From Trichostrongylus colubriformis (Eukaryota; Nematoda; Chromadorea; Rhabditida; Trichostrongylidae): DNA of 64,000 nt. Position 1 is the stretch's first letter; the number at the start of each line of letters is the position of its first letter. Under the pieces are notes generated by a model, which worked only from the letters and a program-made list of their open reading frames with translations, was not told the origin of the DNA and ran no database searches. The DNA is taken from assembly GCA_963978905.1 (NCBI GenBank), contig OZ022258.1, positions 31,748,716 to 31,812,715 of the forward strand, read 5' to 3'. The position numbers and the translations under genes were made by a program. Positions 22,260 through 33,100 of the stretch are shown here, in pieces.

Positions 22260-22558
22260 CTTCCACAGGTTAATCTTTCAGCGAATAATTGTGATTATCA
22301 GTCACTATAGAAACGCTACAGAAATACACATCTCTGGGGAAAACCGCAGATAGACGTCAACGCGCAACAGACCCGAAAGTCAGCCACAGAAACTGACGAT
22401 TCGCCGAGCCACCGAGCCAAGAGCTCTTTGTTTCCCTCTCGCGCTTTTTATACGGCAACCATCGCGTTTCTCTAACTGATGAATTCCACCACAGCGGTAT
22501 GGATGTTGACATTTCGAAGAGCCCGATCTAGAAGAAAACATAGAAATTCATCCAACTT
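22260..22558 (-). repeat. LTR of inner element, 5' copy
   Basis: Partner of 20130-20493. About 1.77 kb of gag-like sequence lies between them and no polymerase, so the inner element is a non-autonomous LTR element or has an internal deletion. A clean target duplication could not be fixed. Confidence 0.7.
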
Positions 22559-22763
22559 GGGTCAGCGCCGATTGAAAGTCCTGATTTTACGCAAATGGGG
22601 ATCGAGAAGGTGCCGTTTGCTGAGGTGCCGAAGGTACGGATAGCCCGCATTGCAGTAGCGTGTTGCCAGATGGGGGCGACGAGGCGTATGGAGAGGGTGA
22701 GTCCTTCGTAATCATGAGTGGACTGGAAGATAGTAGCCTGCATGAGCGTGGAAACCGACGATT

Positions 22764-23039
22764 CTACAGGGCGCTGTTTGGTCCAGCCTCATTCCGAGGA
22801 CATGTTCGGCAGGGTGAAGTCGAAGCGGGCCAGATGGCTCGCATGCTGAGAAAGGTAGTGGTCAGGCTGTGCTTCCGACGATCGTCATTAATGTTTATGA
22901 TAGCGGACAGGGCCGAGCAGGCAGCCTTAAGCATTTGAGCCATTAGTCGATCAGCTTGATAGATGATCGCGGTGTAGTTGCGAAACCGACCAAAACGGTC
23001 GACTACCCAGTCCTTTTGTCTCTGAGTGATCTGGAACAC
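22764..23039 (-). pseudogene. Unrecognised ORF of the outer LTR element
   Basis: About 91 codons with DWVVDRFGRFRNYTAIIYQA and a serine/alanine-rich middle. It lies 3' of the integrase remnant on the same strand, where Gypsy-like elements carry the integrase C-terminus or a further ORF. I do not recognise the family. Confidence 0.35.
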
Positions 23040-23099
23040 TTTCGGTGGAAGTAGACCCTCGTCATGGTGGGCAGTGGAGAATTAGCGTGCCTCGGCGCA

Positions 23100-23700
23100 G
23101 AGAGCCATGCGTGCTTCTTTCGAAGCGGGGTCTGTAGAAAAACCGCATCGCTATGGAAACATTACAGCGTGTAAGCGCCGCAGACGATTTCGTCTATAAC
23201 GACAGAACTGAGCGGAAAGTCGCAAATACTCGGAGTAAAGGCGATTGCTTCGGGTGCGCCCTCGAAAGCAATGCGGAGGCCCTTGACCTTTTCGAACCGG
23301 GTGATGACCGATAGAATTATGCCGAAGGCGCGTGTGTCCTGTGTCCCCGGGAAAAGAAGGACTTGAGTGTCCAAAACGGTTGCTCTGGGGGCCGAGATTG
23401 CATTAGGGTTTCCTGTAGCTGACGAAGCGCTGCCGGCGTGGAAAGCTCCATTGAGGTCCAGGTGGACCTCCTGTAATACGGCCTCTGCTTGGAGGGAAAT
23501 GAGGTGCTCACGGTTGGCCGGATGAGTTCGCTTGCGCAGGCATTTCTCGCGGGATCGAACAAACTTATAGATTTCATCCTTCATGGTGGGCCAATAATGC
23601 TTGCAGAGAATTTCGGCTAAGGTCTTCTTCCAGTTGAAATGTCCCCCAGCTGTAGGGCTGGAGTGGAGGGCTATGCAGACGGGTTCACGAAGCTTGTCGA
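23100..23700 (-). pseudogene. Integrase zinc-binding region of LTR element
   Basis: The frame through GHFNWKKTLAEILCKHYWPT, MKDEIYKFVRS and REKCLRKR has the layout of the HHCC zinc-binding domain that opens Ty3/Gypsy integrases: GH, a YWP.M turn, then CxxC. Here the first cysteine of the CxxC pair reads as arginine (CGC), so zinc binding would be impaired. The catalytic core after EVHLDLNGAF is scrambled. Confidence 0.65.
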
Positions 23701-23785
23701 GCAGGAAGAGGGTATAACGCCGATATTAAGGAAAATCACCGCGCTGGGAAAGCCAGTAGAGACGTTTTTGTTGTGGATTACACAA

Positions 23786-24290
23786 TTATCGGCTAGTTCC
23801 AAGGATCGGGATTTGTCCTGCCGTGGCGCGATTGAGGAACGATCCAGACTCTAGAAAATGCATAAGAAGTTGACAAAGTGGATCCTGTTTTTGTTCTATT
23901 AACACATCGTAGCGGGCGGATACGAGTGAAATTGGTGGTCGGGGTCCGGACCAAGCAAACTCAGAACTCTGCGATGTCTTCGGTCTCATGAGTACCATCC
24001 CATCAACGAATCTATTAGAAGGGTTGTCAGAGCAACTAAGGCAGTCGGCGACAACGTTGGAAGATCCCGTGAGGTACTCGATGACCATGTTGCAGCTTTG
24101 TACCTCCACGGCCTATCTAGACAAGTTATCGTGCGTCTTGTTGTGACTGAGGAGGGAAGTAATTGGTCTATGGTCGGACCAAATACGGGTGAGGTCCCAT
24201 AGATCGTGGCACGGAAAAACCGAAGAGCACTAATCATGGCAAATAGCTCGATTTGGATAGTACTCAACTTATGCTGGGATTCCGACAAGG
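23786..24290 (-). pseudogene. RNase H domain of LTR element
   Basis: FSKTLSESQHKLSTIQIELF then AMISALRFFRATIYGT, and downstream MVIEYLTGSSNVVADCLS. These are the start and end of a Ty3/Gypsy RNase H (the S..LS..E.ELFA and YL.G..N.VAD.LS signatures). They are in different frames. Reverse transcriptase sequence that should precede it is missing. Confidence 0.75.
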
Positions 24291-25183
24291 TTTTGCTAAA
24301 ACGAATTCGATCGCGGTGAGCTGTTTGGTGTCATCTTCCTCCTGAAGTAGGACCTCCTCCTGAATTCGGGTCCATTCAAATTTAGCACTGCCTTTACACA
24401 AAACATAAAGGAGTGACCATGGCGGCGAAACCTTTGACAACTTGCAAAAAAAGGGAAATTGTGAGCTCAGTTTATGTGGTCGGTAGCATCCAAAGGGTGC
24501 TGACAGAAACTTAAATGAGAGCCCATTAGAAGCACGCCAGAGACTACCGTGCTAAGACAATTCGCAATGAACGCACCTCTTGTGGCGAGTCATAAGGGTG
24601 CATTCCTCTAGATAGACAGGTAAATGGACTTCAGAATGCTTCCCAGAGCGGGCCCCGAAAGTTCACAGAGTAAAACAAAGAGTAACGAACAATCTTGCGA
24701 AATGAAGGAGAAGAGTACCTTTCAGTATTTGGTCGAAGAACGTGCACATAGAGTGACTGAGTGTTTCTCGTGTTAACTGACAGTAGCCAGGAGCAATTAC
24801 AAGATTACGGGATGAAAAAGGGGGTCGTCAGGTTTTCTGATGGGCACAGCAGGGTGTTGGCCAACGCCGTGGACCCGAAGAAACACGATGCGTAGAGATG
24901 AGAAGAAGTGTGCGAACCCCAGTAGCGCCAGTGCAAGAGGAGAACGAATTCCGGGCAAAAGCTGACCCAGCCAGCTCGTTTGGCCTAAGGCCAAGGAGAG
25001 CTCTTCAATGCGCCGTTGGGCGCACAAAAGAGCTCAAAGAGCTTGGCCGTCAGAATGAGATGTTGAAGGGGAACAAGACATCATCTGAGCACTTCCGCGC
25101 CGCGAAAGTTCTACACGGCAAAGTTCTACACGGCCGGAAGGGGTATCTGGATTCCTACGGTTCCTGTTGCGAGGATGGGTAGG

Positions 25184-25924
25184 GCAGGTGCTGGCGAAGT
25201 GGTCTTCCCCACCGCAGTTGAAGCAGAGCAGGTAAAGGACTGCTCGAAAACGTTCTGTCGAGGGTGAGTGCTGGGCTGAAATTGACGTCTAGGTAGGTGT
25301 TCCATAAGTTCTCGAGAAGAAACCTGGTCTTGGCGTGGGCCTAGAAAATGCCTGCTTACGTCCGGTTTTATGGTCATGAGCCTTAGGGTTACCCAGGCTG
25401 AGGCTTATAGAGGGCAAGATAGACGGCCTCGTCTACTCGCTCGATGTCTTTCTGAATTTGAGCCATAAGAAGCGCCTGCTCGAGGGTGGTGGGGCAATGG
25501 TGTTTGACCGCCTCTCTATTACTGTTGCGGAGGCGGGTAACAAATTCCGCAAGAACTCGGTCAGCCTGAACCTGCGGGGGCTGTCCTGCTAGCGTGGTCT
25601 TAACCTTCTGCGGAATTCTGTGAGAAAAGGCAGCGCACGTCTCACGTGGTTCTTGTCTGCAAAGAACCAGCTTCTCGCAAGCCATCAGCTTCTGTTGGGG
25701 TTCTTCGAAGAAATCGTGTAGGTGAGCGACCAGTGCTTGTCCTTTGCTGCCCCATCCAGGTGAGCGACAGGCCTTCTGTTCTGGCGACAACGGGGTGGAA
25801 CGGGTTCTAATGAGGTCTTCGAACCGGCGCGGTCAAATGGAAAAGTCGACTCTACGGCCTCTCCCCCTGGAATGTTCGACTTCTTGAGACGAAGGCGAAA
25901 GTGCACATGACTCTTAGAAAGCAA
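25184..25924 (-). pseudogene. Gag with CCHC zinc knuckle of LTR element
   Basis: The upstream frame (25389-25790) encodes a helical gag segment including LVAHLHDFFEEPQQKLMACE and ADRVLAEFVTRLRNSNREAV, then a distal frame carries CFNCGGEDHFASTC at 25184-25225, a perfect Cx2Cx4Hx4C zinc knuckle that binds element RNA. Arginine/asparagine-rich residues follow. The two parts are in different frames. It stands next to the 5' LTR (26648-26995), as expected for gag. Confidence 0.7.
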
Positions 25925-26647
25925 CAGCCGAAAAAGAATATTATTCGACAGTTACTGCGTTCGGAGAAACAACTGGGCGCGAGAGCACCTTCAAACACTA
26001 AACATTGTCTTAGCCTTAACTTCAACATTATAATTCCATGGACCGGTCCCCATTCAGCTTTCAGCGATTCCGCGACCTGGAGCAAAGTTTGCACTTTTTA
26101 CGCAGAGAGCCCTTAACTCGTTGAACCCTACTCTGGAGCCCTACTGGCTCGGTTCCTTCGCGCGGAATGCTTTGAAACAACTGATAATCTCTTGCTCAAG
26201 ATCAACAGGTCCTCGGGGAAAGTTCACACAAAGTTCAAGCTCCGATCGGTACCGTACTCTCTTTGTCTTGCCATGCTGTTCAAACGTTGTGCGAACCCTC
26301 TTGTTAGCATTTTTTGCCGAAAGTTGCGCGGGTCGAAATCGCCAGATGGTACCACGGTGTGTGAACAAAGACGCATGGAGAAGCTCTGAAGAAAGAACTT
26401 CGTCACTGCTTCGAACATACCAAATCGAACCGCGACGGTTGAGCAGCATGAAAACACAAACAAGCTTGCTAGCAATTGTGGGGAGGGAGAAACTCACCGA
26501 CTTCAGCCTTGAAGGACGAAAGCGAATGAACTAAGCTGCTAGAAACAAAAAAGCTGGCCGGAATTCATATGCTCTTGGTGAGGCTCAGCAGAGCCGATAA
26601 AAACAAACATACCTATACAACGGAGCGTCTCACTCGCTGCTACCTTT

Positions 26648-26995
26648 CATATTCGTAGTTTAGCTACAGGATCCCCAAATGATGTATCAGACCAACTACC
26701 CGGAGTATTATTATTTATTATAAATTGAGTATCAGATTGCGCAATAGCAGGTCGTGGTTCTTCGGCCTTGAGTTCGATGTCGGGTGACTGGGTGATGGGT
26801 CCATGAGGCGACGTTTGACGGGCAGGCAGAAACGGGTGCTCGGGCTTGACGAGGTGGTCGGCGGCGGCTGCGCAGCAACTCTCCCCTCTCGTACCAGCGG
26901 GACGACGGCCTTAAATACAGCGGCATTGATAACGCGATCCCGAGAAATTTTGGTGACTTAGTACTCATGGGAATCTATTTCCGTGAATGCTTACA
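26648..26995 (-). repeat. Long terminal repeat, 5' copy
   Basis: Partner of 18203-18535. It carries a few extra bases (GATAACGCGATCCCGAGAAA) missing in the 3' copy. The minus-strand TATA-like CTGTATTTAAGGCC is conserved. CAGAA follows at 26996-27000. Confidence 0.8.
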
Positions 26996-27128
26996 CAGAA
27001 CTTCAAATCCAATAACTAGTTGGCCACACCAACGGATGGGTTCACTCGCATAGTAATACCTCAACAAAGTTGTCACTGTCCTAGCTAAGGCCGCAGTCAT
27101 AATTGACGTGTCTGCGTTGATTGACGTA

Positions 27129-27204
27129 AGGCCGCTTCCATACTTTGCGCACCGACGCCGTCACGCGCGTGACGGCGTCGGTGCGCAAAGTATGGAAGCG
27201 GCCT
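27129..27204. repeat. Perfect 76-base palindrome
   Basis: AGGCCGCTTCCATACTTTGC... is followed without any spacer by its exact inverse, centred on CACGCGCGTG at 27166/27167. It is built from the terminal sequence of the AGGCCG/GACGCCG repeat family seen at 27489-27937 and 35233-35471, so it looks like two element ends joined head to head. Confidence 0.85.
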
Positions 27205-27488
27205 AATCATGTGCCTGCCGCAAACGGCGGCGTCCATTTGATAATGCGCACCGTTTATAACACGCTTGATCCAGCCACATTACAGTACGATGATGAGGTG
27301 ATCGTGGCGACAGCCCACGATTTCGATTTCGAGTCGTGGCATAGTGCCTTACCATGCCATACTCGACTTGGAATTCCTGGGCTCTCGCCACGAACTCCAT
27401 ACTGTAGTGTGGTTGGGTCAAGCGTTTTGCAAACGGAGTGCGTTATCAGTTTGACGCCGTCAATTTGACGCCGGTGCCGGCGAGACAC

Positions 27489-27937
27489 AGGCCGTGGCCA
27501 TACTCACCGCCAGCCGAGCGTGGCTGCATTCACACGCAGCGAGGGAGAGTGGCACGGGGGAGGTGGGGTGTGTGCACTTATGACGGGAAATCGCTTCGCG
27601 GCGTCACACTCGCGGCGCCATCAGCACGACTTGCCGAACCGATCGTCCCTGGGAGCCCGGCAGAGCGTGGCTGCGTCACCTAAGCACTTCTCCCATGCAA
27701 CACTGCCTCTTTCACCCATGTCACACTACCTCGTTTGAAGGATGCCATGCCCTGCCACTGGTACTCGCACTCACCGAGCCGCTCGCTGCGGGCGGCCACG
27801 CGAATTTCCGTCATAAGTGCACACACCCCGGGGAGGTGCAGAGATGACGCAGGCAACGAGGCAGGTTGGCATAGGCGGAGACGCAGAGATACGCAGCCAC
27901 GCCCCGCCGCCGGCATCGCAAAGTATGACCGTGGCCT
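27489..27937. mobile_element. AGGCCG foldback element with nested insertion
   Basis: Ends AGGCCGTGGCCATAC and AGTATGACCGTGGCCT are inverse with small differences, and the arms pair inward through CAGCC..CGTGGCTGC. The centre has been taken over by a GGGGTGTGTG element (27565-27829). GC content is much higher than in the surroundings. No coding capacity. Confidence 0.65.
27565..27829. mobile_element. GGGGTGTGTG TIR element, nested
   Basis: 265 bases with inverted ends GGGGTGTGTGCACTTATGAC and GTCATAAGTGCACACACCCC. GGGGAGGT lies on both sides (27557-27564 and 27830-27837), an 8-base duplication that could be read as 9 with one slip. It is of the same terminal type as 259-488, 21040-21283 and 42063-43535. 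Confidence 0.75.
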
Positions 27938-28039
27938 AAACCACATGCTGAGCAACTTCCGATCAATTATCCTATGTGTAGCCCACGCAGCAGTGCCGAG
28001 CGACGCGCGAGGTACATCGTGCAGCTACTACCGGTAAAC

Positions 28040-29826
28040 TGTGAAACTCGTTCCTGAAGTGCATCCTTTTTTACTTTCACAAGCATGTGGGTGTGGATCG
28101 GCGCAGTTAGAAATTTTGCGTCCAACCATCGGGGAACTGTCATTTCTTTGAGCGGAATTCATAAGTGGTTTCTGGCTGCTTGGGTATTGTTCTCTACTAC
28201 CAGTTTGATTTGACTCCTTAAGATGTCTCACTAAGTGGAAGTTGAGATTAAATAATTGAATGAATGATGATGACAGGAAGCACTGAACTCAGATTCTATG
28301 ATTCTTAGGTTTCCCTCCCTGATGTCCGAAACACTACCTCAGTGGAGGCGATATTCGGTTCATCCTTTTCGCAGTGATTCGAAAATACACGAAAAAAAAA
28401 ATCACTGCTCTCGCATTATGCGAGAGTATGAGGAGTAGATCACGATTTGAATGTTGAAATTCCGGCAGGTTGCACTATGTAACTATCGTTGTAAGTTCTA
28501 CAATATCTGCGATTCGTCAACGCACACACTCAATACGATACAGGGTGCCAATGTTGGAGTGGAAGAGGGATTCACTGTGCTTCGCTTCGCTGCTATTTTT
28601 TGATTAAACTCTGTCGAGAGAAGCCACTCTTCCCGGCGAAGGCTTGGCAAAAATGTACGCTGTGTGGAGGTGAGTGATTCAAGGAGAGCATGGTGTGAGT
28701 GACGACTGGCGAAAACGACTGTCTGTCACACTAGCACCCGTTGTAATCCAGTTATTACGGCTAATCCTAAAGTCACATTATTTCATAACATCCTCTCATT
28801 AAAATGTTTGGGGTCAATTCAAGTCGGGGGGGAGGGGGGGGGAGACGCAATTTTGCGTCAAGGTTGAAGCTCCTTTCCCTCCCTAGGCTTAGGCTGAAAT
28901 TGATATCCTCTCCTTCCACAAGAAAAAGCATCTGTCAAAGCATAGGTTTCATCTGCTTTAGCCTAAGCCTAGGGAGAGAAAGAAGCTCGACGTCGATGAA
29001 AATTTGACGCAAAGTTGCGTCTCCCGCTGACTTGAATTGACCCAATGTTTGTCATCTATAACCATTCCTCGTTGATTGCTAAATGGCTAACATGTTCAAG
29101 GTTCACACTATACCATAGCCGGATGCATTGTTCTCACAATGACGAATATGCTTGATTTGGTTTCGGCCAGTCAGTTATTACTATGAAAAGACTTCAGGGA
29201 ATAAAACATAAATAAAATCCGAAACCGAGTAGGGATATGGGTTCCAGTTTAGTCTCAGTCCAGAACCTTTGAAGTTATCTGGATGGTTACACACTCGATC
29301 TCCACGTGGTATCTCACTTATTTGTTCTTTTTCGTCCATAGCGGCCACCCCCAACTAATAACGTTGCCAAGACTTGCAATTTCCTATGCGGCGGGTTTCC
29401 CTTAGTTCCACTCGGCATCATGTCCAATGTGAATGTGGGGAAGCCACTAGTAACGCCGAAATTTACGCCTTTAGGGTTACGGTTGATGTTCGCCAGGGCT
29501 GAAGTTACCTCACTGTCTCATTTTCTCGATAATTACATATTCTTTTCTGGATGATGGAAGTCCAGAAATCCAATCATTTAACTATAAACTCACCCTATCA
29601 ATATCCATGTTGAGCAGTGCTGGAAAATGCGCTGTAGTCGTCGCAGCCGCTCGTTGAGCGGTTATACTCTTGTCCATCTCATCAGAGAAACGGCAGACTA
29701 ATGACAGACCTCATGAATGTCCGATTTTCTATGTCACGCTTCTGCAAGCGATTCCGCATTGCTGTGATTTGTTTTGCGTTTTCTTCTTAGGTAATTCCCT
29801 TGCAAGTGTCTGCATTTTAAGATCGG
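28040..29826. other. Upstream region of the focadhesin-like gene
   Basis: No coding exon seen. It contains one hAT-like MITE (28811-29043) and otherwise single-copy-looking AT-rich sequence. The bases just before the first ATG (TGCATTTTAAG, then ATCGG) could be a trans-splice acceptor, as common in nematodes, but no promoter element can be named. Confidence 0.4.
28811..29043. mobile_element. hAT-like MITE with 8-base target duplication
   Basis: 233 bases with inverted ends GGGTCAATTCAAGTC and GACTTGAATTGACCC. AATGTTTG occurs on both sides (28803-28810 and 29044-29051), a perfect 8-base duplication as made by hAT transposases. The arms contain ACGCAATTTTGCGTC, CCCTAGGCTTAGGCT and their inverses. 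No ORF. Confidence 0.85.
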
Positions 29827-30161
29827 ATGTCTACCCGTCGTCTCGACCTGGCTGACATTATAGCTCTGCTTTCATCGGGTAACCATATAGTTCAAAGTCA
29901 GGTGATTTCCTTTCGCTCTTTTTGTGAGACACCTGTGATTCTATGTGTTTTTAGGGGCTGGCGAATTTGTTGGCACACTTCAAGCCTCCTTTCAACAATG
30001 CCAAGGAACGAATTTCCGTCCTGTCCTTGTTCTTCGATTGTTTTACAAACTATGGGGAGTCCGTATCGCAATGGTGCTCGGAAGCAGTTTCATGCCTCAT
30101 TAATTCGGATAAGTTTCATAGTCACTTTCTCCATGATGTGCTGTCCATAGTTGTTCCTATG
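29827..30161 (+). CDS. FOCAD: Focadhesin-like exons 1-2
   Basis: Exon 1 (25 codons) starts at ATG 29827, the first in-frame ATG after stops, and reads MSTRRLDLADIIALLSSG then NHIVQSQ. A 53-base intron (GTGATT...TTTTTAG) follows. Exon 2 (69 codons) continues GLANLLAHFKPPFNNAKERI, with SQWCSEAVSCLI and FLHDVLSIVVPM, and ends before GTAAGA. The human protein has the same opening helix pair followed by a C.E..V.LV.QD....VL segment. Donor and acceptor are both in phase 0. Confidence 0.8.
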
Positions 30162-33100
30162 GTAAGACCAGCTTGACCGTTAGTAGAACTCGCAGTAACT
30201 TGGATTGAGTTCGGGCAGTCGAAGCACTCTCTCGTTGTTGGGTTTACTAAACGAAGCCGTGGATAAATTTTCCAATCTAGCCAGGTGTTCACATTTATGC
30301 GAGTGGACCATTTCATAAGTGCGGCCGAATACTCCCTCCACTCGGTGCTGTCGCTGTGGGGGCGGTGAGAGCATCCGCTAAGGAAGCTATTTTTGCCTAG
30401 GCCTAGAATGGAGAGAGTAGCCCTGCTTTCAAATGCTGTGGTAGGCAAAAGTGTACGCTGAGTGTACAAATTGACCTCTCTCACGCTGGATGTACACGCT
30501 ATTACAAAATGGTCTCCCCCATTGCGGTAGCACTCTTCAGTCCCTTAATCCTGTGTTATAAAAAGGGGGTGCCAAAAAAGTGATTTTGCTTACGGCTCAC
30601 GTCCGCCGCCAAGTATACGAATCATAGGGAAATGAAAGAGATAAAAGTATTAGGGCAAAATATCCTTGGGATGTTCTTCTAGAAGCAGGAGTAAGTTGAA
30701 GCTTACCACTTTTACCGTCATGAAAGTATGGAGCCTTCAGTCGGCACAGTCCGGCTTTAGAGCTACGGCATCAGGGTCCGTCTCAAACAACAGTGTCACG
30801 TGGTTCCCCGTGGGAATCTCCCAACGGACTGACCCTTCGAGGTTACAGAGCTCTGCCTGCTTGGACAACGCTGTCATGATCCGAAGTGTCATTTTTCATA
30901 CCTCAAACCCGCCTGCGGAGGGGTTTCACTGGTAATGGCGGGTCCTGGCTTTTTGAAACGAAAGGCGTTGGGAACCCGGAGTGAACGGATTGTTCAAGAA
31001 CCCACCAACGATGAATCCTCTCAGGTACCCAGAGTGAACGGACCTTGATAAGGTAGTTAACAAAGGTGAGAAATTTCGGATTTTGCTGAGTGGAGGTGAC
31101 GCATCATGTCCACTCTGAAAGAGCCCGCGATCCTGCTCATGCAAAAGACTGCTACAGGAGCATATTAGCAGAGTGGGGTGCAGGGTGAAGAGTGAAATTC
31201 ATTTCAACTGAAAACTCTGAGAATGACTAACTGCGCGCTTCTATGTGGTAAAGTGCTGTCATGATTCCAAATGACGTGTAACAAAGTCCTAGGCTTATTT
31301 CGTGTCACTTTCTGTACACCTGCTCGTTTCGATAAGGTATAAAGTTTTCATTGCTTATTGAATTTTTAAAAGGTTTGGCCATTTCCAGAGTCTCCAGTTC
31401 AATGAATTATTCAGCTTTCTCCTGCTCCTTACCAAATACTTAGCTTCACCGAGTACCATTTGCCTTCAAAACACAAAAATAAATTGTGATCGCGGCACAT
31501 TGTGGTGTTTTGCGTTATAGCTCTTATAAAGTAGTACGCTTTATAGGCCTCCTTACATGGGAAGAACTATTTTCGCATTGCATCATCAAATTATGCTGCA
31601 ATGAAATCAGCGAAGCATGTTCGGCTGTTCTTATTAGGACATTACTACACTTTACCCCCTGCTTGACTAGGTGGGCCAATTTCTATGCTCAACCTTTATT
31701 TTTCATTTAAGCAGGGGAAAATTGTAAGCTTTATCCAAAGACTGCGTTTGACAGTACAGTGTAATGAAATGCTGAAAGCGTCATTCAGACGTTTTCATCA
31801 CTAGGAATTGTGTGCATGATTCCTTGTTCAGCACGTGCTTCACGATCTTGCAGAAGTGCAAATTACGATCTAATGTTCTGACCTCACAGATCTTATTGCT
31901 TGAGTCGTCAAAGTGAGTTGCTACGTTATGAATTCTGTTGGTCATACTTTACATCGTCAATTAACATTGGATGACGATCTTCCCGCTGCGTTGAGCAATA
32001 CCACCCAATGTTGACATCTTAATACACTTTTCCTCACACTCCAATATCCTTTTTAATCATCAAGCGTCGTAGCTTATCCGTTTCCAGTTCAGTCCTTGAA
32101 ATTGTCCATACCTTATCCAAAATTTGTCGGATTCGCGCAGCCTGCTGCTGGTTGATGTGGCAAGTTAGGTGATTCGCCCCTGCCAGCACCACTATCGTGT
32201 GTGAGCTTACGCTCCCCAGCTTAGGCCGATTTTATAAATTTACGACTGTGTTATTACGCATCCGGTTTCGTGGGTTCGTACTGCGTCACCAGTGAATCGA
32301 GAAATCTGACAATATGAAAAGCTTTCGAATTTTTCAAGATATCCTCCAAGAAATATCCAAACCGCTATTCTGAAACTATCCATAAATCGTTTCTTGGAAG
32401 CTGTAATCGCATTCAGTGCGTGTCACGTCTCTTGCAGGACCTTACCGACATTGAAAGTTCTCGTATGCAGTGGCATTTTATCTCATACTGAAGATATTGC
32501 TCTCCTTCGACATCTGATTTCCATTCTCAACTGTGACGACAAATTTATCTCACAAATTTTGGAGTATTTCGTTTGGAAACATCCTCGTCACTATATAGCG
32601 CAAGCAGATCTGAGTCGCGATCTGATTAAGGTTGAAGATCGCTGGAGAGGTACATCAAACGAAGTCAAACACATGTTTTGAGTACTGGTTAGTGAAGGGC
32701 TGGTTCATTTTTATCATTGCAGAGCTGCACGCGGACGACTTCAAATCTATTCACTTCTCTCAGGAGGATGTGTTTCTGATCGCAGATACATTGGCAAAAT
32801 ATCCAGAGACTGTGATGAACCCAAGTTTCCCTAGAAGTCATGTGTTACTTCCTCCACTGTTATCTCTGTATTCTTGCAGGTAAGCACGATCTTGTACTCC
32901 TTCAGCTGTGTTTTGACGCATTCTGCTATTCATCAAAGGTAGAATTTTCGGTTCATTTTGTATTCAGGTCAGAATTAGCGAAGTCGCTACCAGAACTTGC
33001 TGAGAGTGAGCATTTAAAAATGGTGAGCTCTTGTGATTGAATTTGTCTGTGATAATGCTAGGCTTTCAAGGTTGCTATCATTCTTGACTTTGCTTTCTTT

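Larger units (their letters stand above)
18203..26995 (-). mobile_element. Composite LTR retroelement (Gypsy-like), nested
   Basis: Direct repeats of about 335-350 bases bound the region (18203-18535 and about 26648-26995), both ending GAATGCTTACA. The five bases CAGAA flank the outside at 18198-18202 and 26996-27000, a likely target duplication. On the minus strand, gag lies next to the right LTR, followed by RNase H and an integrase zinc-binding region, the Ty3/Gypsy order. Protease and most of the reverse transcriptase were not found between about 24300 and 25100. A second smaller LTR pair (20130-22558) and a UPF1-type helicase remnant lie between integrase and the left LTR. The element is dead: frames are broken throughout. 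Confidence 0.75.
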
